The notes under the pieces: generated by a model | Told to the model about the DNA's origin: nothing | The model's input: the letters and a program-made list of their open reading frames with translations, nothing else | The model's database searches: none | In this document: positions 60,807 to 64,000 of the stretch, one piece after another | Position numbering within the stretch: position 1 is the first letter of the stretch | How the letters are laid out: each line of letters opens with the position of its first letter | Translations under genes and position numbers: made by a program | Origin: Lactobacillus sp. Sy-1 | GTDB lineage: Bacteria; Bacillota; Bacilli; Lactobacillales; Lactobacillaceae | DNA length: 64,000 bases | Reading direction: 5' to 3' | Assembly: GCF_019303535.1 (NCBI RefSeq) | Contig: NZ_JACCIU010000001.1 | Coordinates: 1,178,001-1,242,000 of the forward strand

Positions 60807-62343
60807 TATTTTTGAATCCCTTCAAGATATTTTTAACGACCACTGAGTCGGTTTCGTAGGGAACATCCACTCCGTTAACCTTTTGGTAGGGGTCACGCCC
60901 CTTGCCGGCCACGACGACCATATCAGCTGGTCCAGCAGATTCGATTGCCCGGACAATCGCTTGCTTGCGGTCCATTTCAAAATGAATCTGCACGCGGTCA
61001 TGATCAACATATGAATCAATTTCCCTAGCAATTGTCTCAGGGTCTTCAAATGCGGGGTCGTCAGTGGTTAAAAAGGCTGCGTCCGCACTTTCGCTCAGCG
61101 CCTTGCCGAACCCCTCGCGGCGGTCTTCACCCTTATTGCCGGGACTACCGACCACTACGATCACCCGGCCAGCTGGATTCTCCCGTTTCAAGAAGCCTAA
61201 TAGCGCGTGCATACTAGCATAGTTATGGGCGTAATCAACGTAGATGGTTCCATGGTGGGCACTACGGTAGCTTTCCATTCGTCCGGGAATTAAAACGGTC
61301 CTCAGGCCCCTAGCGATTTGGTCCGCAGTGGCACCGGCTAAGCCCGCCGCAATGATTGAAGCCGTCGCATTGGACTCATTGTAGTCACCAGCAATGGATA
61401 ACTGGTAATCCCCAGCAACTGCAAGGTCGTTAGCCCGGGCAGTTTCAGCCGTTAGACGAATGGCGTTGTGTTCTAGTGTATCAGCCGTGCTGACGTAGCT
61501 AAAATCAACGGTCAATGGTCGTGCTAATTGAGCCCCCTGACGCGCAAATAGATAGATTGCCTCTGGTTGCGAGGTCGCCTTGGCGGTCTGGTAAACATCG
61601 GTTAAATGGTCGGTCTCGGCGTTAATGATGCAAACCGTTGAATTGACCAACAACTGCTCCTTGCAATGGAGGTAGTCCGCAAAGGTGGGGTGTTCATTAG
61701 CACCGATGTGATCCGGTGAGATGTTCAAAAAGATGCCGACGTCAAAGTGGAGTCCGTAGACCCGGTTCTTCTTGTACGCCTGGGATGACACTTCCATCAC
61801 CAGATGGGTCATTCCGTTATCAACGGCCGCCCGCATGTTTTTAAATACGTCCAAGGACTCCGGCGTGGTTAAGTGGGACTTGAACCGTTGCTCTGGATCG
61901 GGGCCCACCACCGTATCAATCGTCGAAAATAACGCTGTTCGGTGGCTAGTCGAATCAGCCAATGTGGCGTGGGTAAAGTAAGCAGAGGTCGTCTTACCCT
62001 TCGTTCCGGTGTAGGCAATGATGAACAAATCATTTTGGGGGTAGCCATAAAACGCTGCGCCTAGAAGCGCCATTGCCTTTTGGACGTCGGTAACAATGAT
62101 GCCCAGCAAGGCGGAATCCGTAAACTCCCGTTCTGCCAGGTACCCGCTAGCGCCGTTTTGGGCGGCTTTCGTTAGGTATTCTGGTTTGAAATTCCCCTTA
62201 CAGCAGAACAGGCCGGAATCCTGCACCTGCCGTGAATCGTATTCGATATTGGTAAATGAAACGGCAGTCGTGGCCCCACTGACCTTCTTCAATAAGTCAT
62301 GTTCCTTTAGCAGGGTGATAATTGCTTCGATTTTTAAAGCCAT
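60799..62343 (-). CDS. murE: UDP-N-acetylmuramoyl-tripeptide synthetase, L-lysine type
   Basis: The 514-residue Mur ligase has ATP-loop YTGTKGKTTSA (residues 111-121), central MEVSSQAYKKNRVYGLHFD and NISPDHIGANEH, and C-terminal VDYAHNYASMHALL. At about residue 425 the specificity motif reads TTDDPAFE. DDPA is the L-Lys signature (S. aureus), as opposed to DNPR of meso-DAP enzymes. It therefore adds L-Lys, the acceptor for D-Asp. It starts 26 bp after asnB. Confidence 0.93.
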   Translation of the reverse strand: MALKIEAIITLLKEHDLLKKVSGATTAVSFTNIEYDSRQVQDSGLFCCKGNFKPEYLTKAAQNGASGYLAEREFTDSALLGIIVTDVQKAMALLGAAFYGYPQNDLFIIAYTGTKGKTTSAYFTHATLADSTSHRTALFSTIDTVVGPDPEQRFKSHLTTPESLDVFKNMRAAVDNGMTHLVMEVSSQAYKKNRVYGLHFDVGIFLNISPDHIGANEHPTFADYLHCKEQLLVNSTVCIINAETDHLTDVYQTAKATSQPEAIYLFARQGAQLARPLTVDFSYVSTADTLEHNAIRLTAETARANDLAVAGDYQLSIAGDYNESNATASIIAAGLAGATADQIARGLRTVLIPGRMESYRSAHHGTIYVDYAHNYASMHALLGFLKRENPAGRVIVVVGSPGNKGEDRREGFGKALSESADAAFLTTDDPAFEDPETIAREIDSYVDHDRVQIHFEMDRKQAIVRAIESAGPADMVVVAGKGRDPYQKVNGVDVPYETDSVVVKNILKGFKNNE

Positions 62344-62369
62344 CGCGATTCATCCTTCCTAAAACAAAA

Positions 62370-64000
62370 TTATTTTGTCTTATGAACTAATTCGACGGTC
62401 TTGGCAGAGGTGTTTTCTGGGAAGAATACTTGGTACCAAAGAATGAAGGTATAGATCGTGAAAATCTTTTGCATGTTTGATTTTCCACTAGCGTGTTCAT
62501 GCACAATCCGTTGGAGTTCGTCGACGTTAAAGAAGCGTTGGGCAACGTCTGAAGTAAAGGCCTCTTCAATCCGTTGGTGGAACTTAGGCATGTTCATCCA
62601 AGAAGCAATTGGGGATGGAAAGCCTAATTTTTCCTTATTTGCAACCTTTTCAGGCAGGGCCGCCATTGCCGCCCGCCGAAGTGAAACCTTGGTTTCACCC
62701 TTGTGAATCCGGGTCTTAATTGGCATTGTTGCAGCAAAGTCAGCAACCTTCTTATCAACTAATGGGGTTCTAACTTCGAGTGAGTTACACATACTCATCC
62801 GGTCGGCCTTATGCAAGATATCAAATGGTAACCAGGTGTTGATATCGAAGTATTGCATTTGGGTCATTTCATCCTTGCCGCTCACATCGTCAAAGATGTG
62901 CTTAGTGAATTGGCCGGAATCCTTATTGATTGAAGAATCCTTTAAAACCTTGTTTCGATCATCAAAGTTAAAGACGTAATTGACCCGGTAGTACCGTTCA
63001 CTCAATGGTTGCGCCCCCCGAATTAAGAAGCGCCGGCCGTGGAAACGCGGCATTTTTTCAGCAACCGCTGCCAAGCCCTTCCGAACTGGCTTTGGCACCC
63101 ACTTTTGGTACCGTTCAAATGGGAAGGCTTCCAGGTAGGTATTGTAACCACCAAAGAATTCATCGGCCCCTTCCCCAGATAGCGCCGCCTTAACGTCTTG
63201 CCGGGTCCGCTTGGAAAGGTAGTAGAGTTGAACGGCGGATGGGTTGGAAAGTGGTTCATCCATGTAGTACATCATCGTTGGCAGGAAGTCGAAGTAGTCA
63301 TCCCCGTTAATGTAAACCGGCGTATTCTTTTGGCCAATTTCCTTGGCAAATTCAGTGGACCAGGATAGTTCACTGTATTTGGAGTTCTTGAACCCCAGTG
63401 AGAAGGATTGAATTGGCTTTAATTTAGCAGCTTCATTCAAGACGTAGCTGGAGTCAACCCCACTAGAAAGAAAACTACCGACTGGAACGTCTGAAATCAT
63501 GTGCTTTTCAACGGATTCCTTAACGATCTTGCTGATTTGCTTAGCATCGCCATCAATGGTTTGGTTTTCATCAACGTGGTCGTAGTTAAATCGGAAGTAG
63601 CGGTGTAATTCAGTGTCGCCACCGATTTTATGAATGAAGTATTGACCTGGCAAGACCTTGTAGACGTTCTTGAACATCGTATCGCGGGATGGGATAAATT
63701 CAAAGCTCAGGTGAATTGGTAGCATGTCAATATTAAGTTGTTTGTTGAACTTAGGGTTGTCTAAGAACGCCTTGATTTCTGAGCCCCACATGAAGGCATC
63801 CCCATCATCGTAGTAGTAAAGTGGCTTGATTCCGAAGTGGTCCCGCACCCCAAAGATTTCTTGTTTTTTACTATCGTAGATGACAAAGGCGTACATTCCC
63901 CGGAGTTTTTTAAGTAGGTCTGGACCCCAGGCTTCGTATCCCCGGATCAAGACTTCGGAGTCAACGTCGGTGTAGAACTTGTACCCCAATTGCTTTAGTT
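62370..64000 (-). CDS. asnB: Asparagine synthetase, glutamine-hydrolysing (N-terminus outside window)
   Basis: The frame runs off the right edge (64000); about 542 residues are visible, with roughly 90 missing, including the catalytic Cys of the glutaminase domain. Visible marks are GMYAFVIYD and GVRDHFGIKPLYYY of the glutaminase half, VPVGSFLSSGVDSSYV (SGGxDS-type PP-loop, here SSGVDSS), LSGEGADEFFGGYNTY and KADRMSMCNSLEVRTPLVD of the synthetase half. Its place before murE-aslA-racD suggests it may amidate cell-wall D-Asp to D-Asn, like AsnH of lactococci, rather than make free Asn. That is inference from context. Confidence 0.9.
   Translation of the reverse strand, partial: LKQLGYKFYTDVDSEVLIRGYEAWGPDLLKKLRGMYAFVIYDSKKQEIFGVRDHFGIKPLYYYDDGDAFMWGSEIKAFLDNPKFNKQLNIDMLPIHLSFEFIPSRDTMFKNVYKVLPGQYFIHKIGGDTELHRYFRFNYDHVDENQTIDGDAKQISKIVKESVEKHMISDVPVGSFLSSGVDSSYVLNEAAKLKPIQSFSLGFKNSKYSELSWSTEFAKEIGQKNTPVYINGDDYFDFLPTMMYYMDEPLSNPSAVQLYYLSKRTRQDVKAALSGEGADEFFGGYNTYLEAFPFERYQKWVPKPVRKGLAAVAEKMPRFHGRRFLIRGAQPLSERYYRVNYVFNFDDRNKVLKDSSINKDSGQFTKHIFDDVSGKDEMTQMQYFDINTWLPFDILHKADRMSMCNSLEVRTPLVDKKVADFAATMPIKTRIHKGETKVSLRRAAMAALPEKVANKEKLGFPSPIASWMNMPKFHQRIEEAFTSDVAQRFFNVDELQRIVHEHASGKSNMQKIFTIYTFILWYQVFFPENTSAKTVELVHKTK

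Overview
The window comes from a low-GC Gram-positive bacterium of the family Lactobacillaceae. Gene order is the classic Firmicute layout in three places: yqeG-yqeH-yhbY-nadD-yqeK-rsfS, infC-rpmI-rplT, and polA-mutM-coaE-nrdR-dnaB-dnaI. Other family markers are T-box leaders, an L-2-hydroxyisocaproate dehydrogenase, an L-Lys/D-Asp type peptidoglycan operon, and a giant surface protein with a KxYKxGKxW-like signal and a DUF5776-like C-terminus. The giant adhesin recalls the fructophilic/insect-and-flower clade (Apilactobacillus, Fructilactobacillus). That genus-level guess is an inference and is weak.

Layout. 1-6037 (minus): ribosome assembly and NAD/tRNA modification genes, ending in yceD, which has its own near-perfect promoter. 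6102-7493: rplT-rpmI-infC behind an L20-type leader. 7501-9789: thrS with a T-box. 9804-16728: a replication/repair operon. 16858-22644: a Bax-inhibitor-1 family protein, murC, the soluble translocase sftA, ytpR and a thioredoxin. 22768-27527: mixed-strand housekeeping (a small unknown protein, trmB, ecsAB, hit, a YtxH-like protein, prsA). 27628-33407: PBP1A, argS with a T-box, tRNA-Gly(CCC), L-HicDH and a YisL-like membrane protein.

33472-58614 (minus) is one uninterrupted 8380-codon gene filling 39% of the window. It encodes a secreted adhesin with a signal peptide, Ser-rich linker, beta-helix pectate-lyase-like head and Ig-like domain. A stalk of about 6,900 residues rich in Ser, Ala and Asn follows, then a Tyr/Gly segment and a wall-binding C-terminus. 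The stalk looks random but is not: a helix-breaking motif returns every ~662 bp (~220 residues) at least 29 times, and each unit carries three kinds of break. I infer a chain of long three-helix bundles. A five-unit block (3.32 kb) has been duplicated in tandem.

58827-64000 (minus) holds asnB (5' end outside the window), an L-Lys-type murE, D-aspartate ligase aslA and aspartate racemase racD. Together these supply and attach the D-Asp/D-Asn cross-bridge of peptidoglycan, directly upstream of the giant wall-bound protein.

Start-codon points: infC appears to start at ATA, and dnaI appears to start at ATC or ATT directly after a strong Shine-Dalgarno sequence. No CRISPR array, insertion sequence, prophage or rRNA was found.
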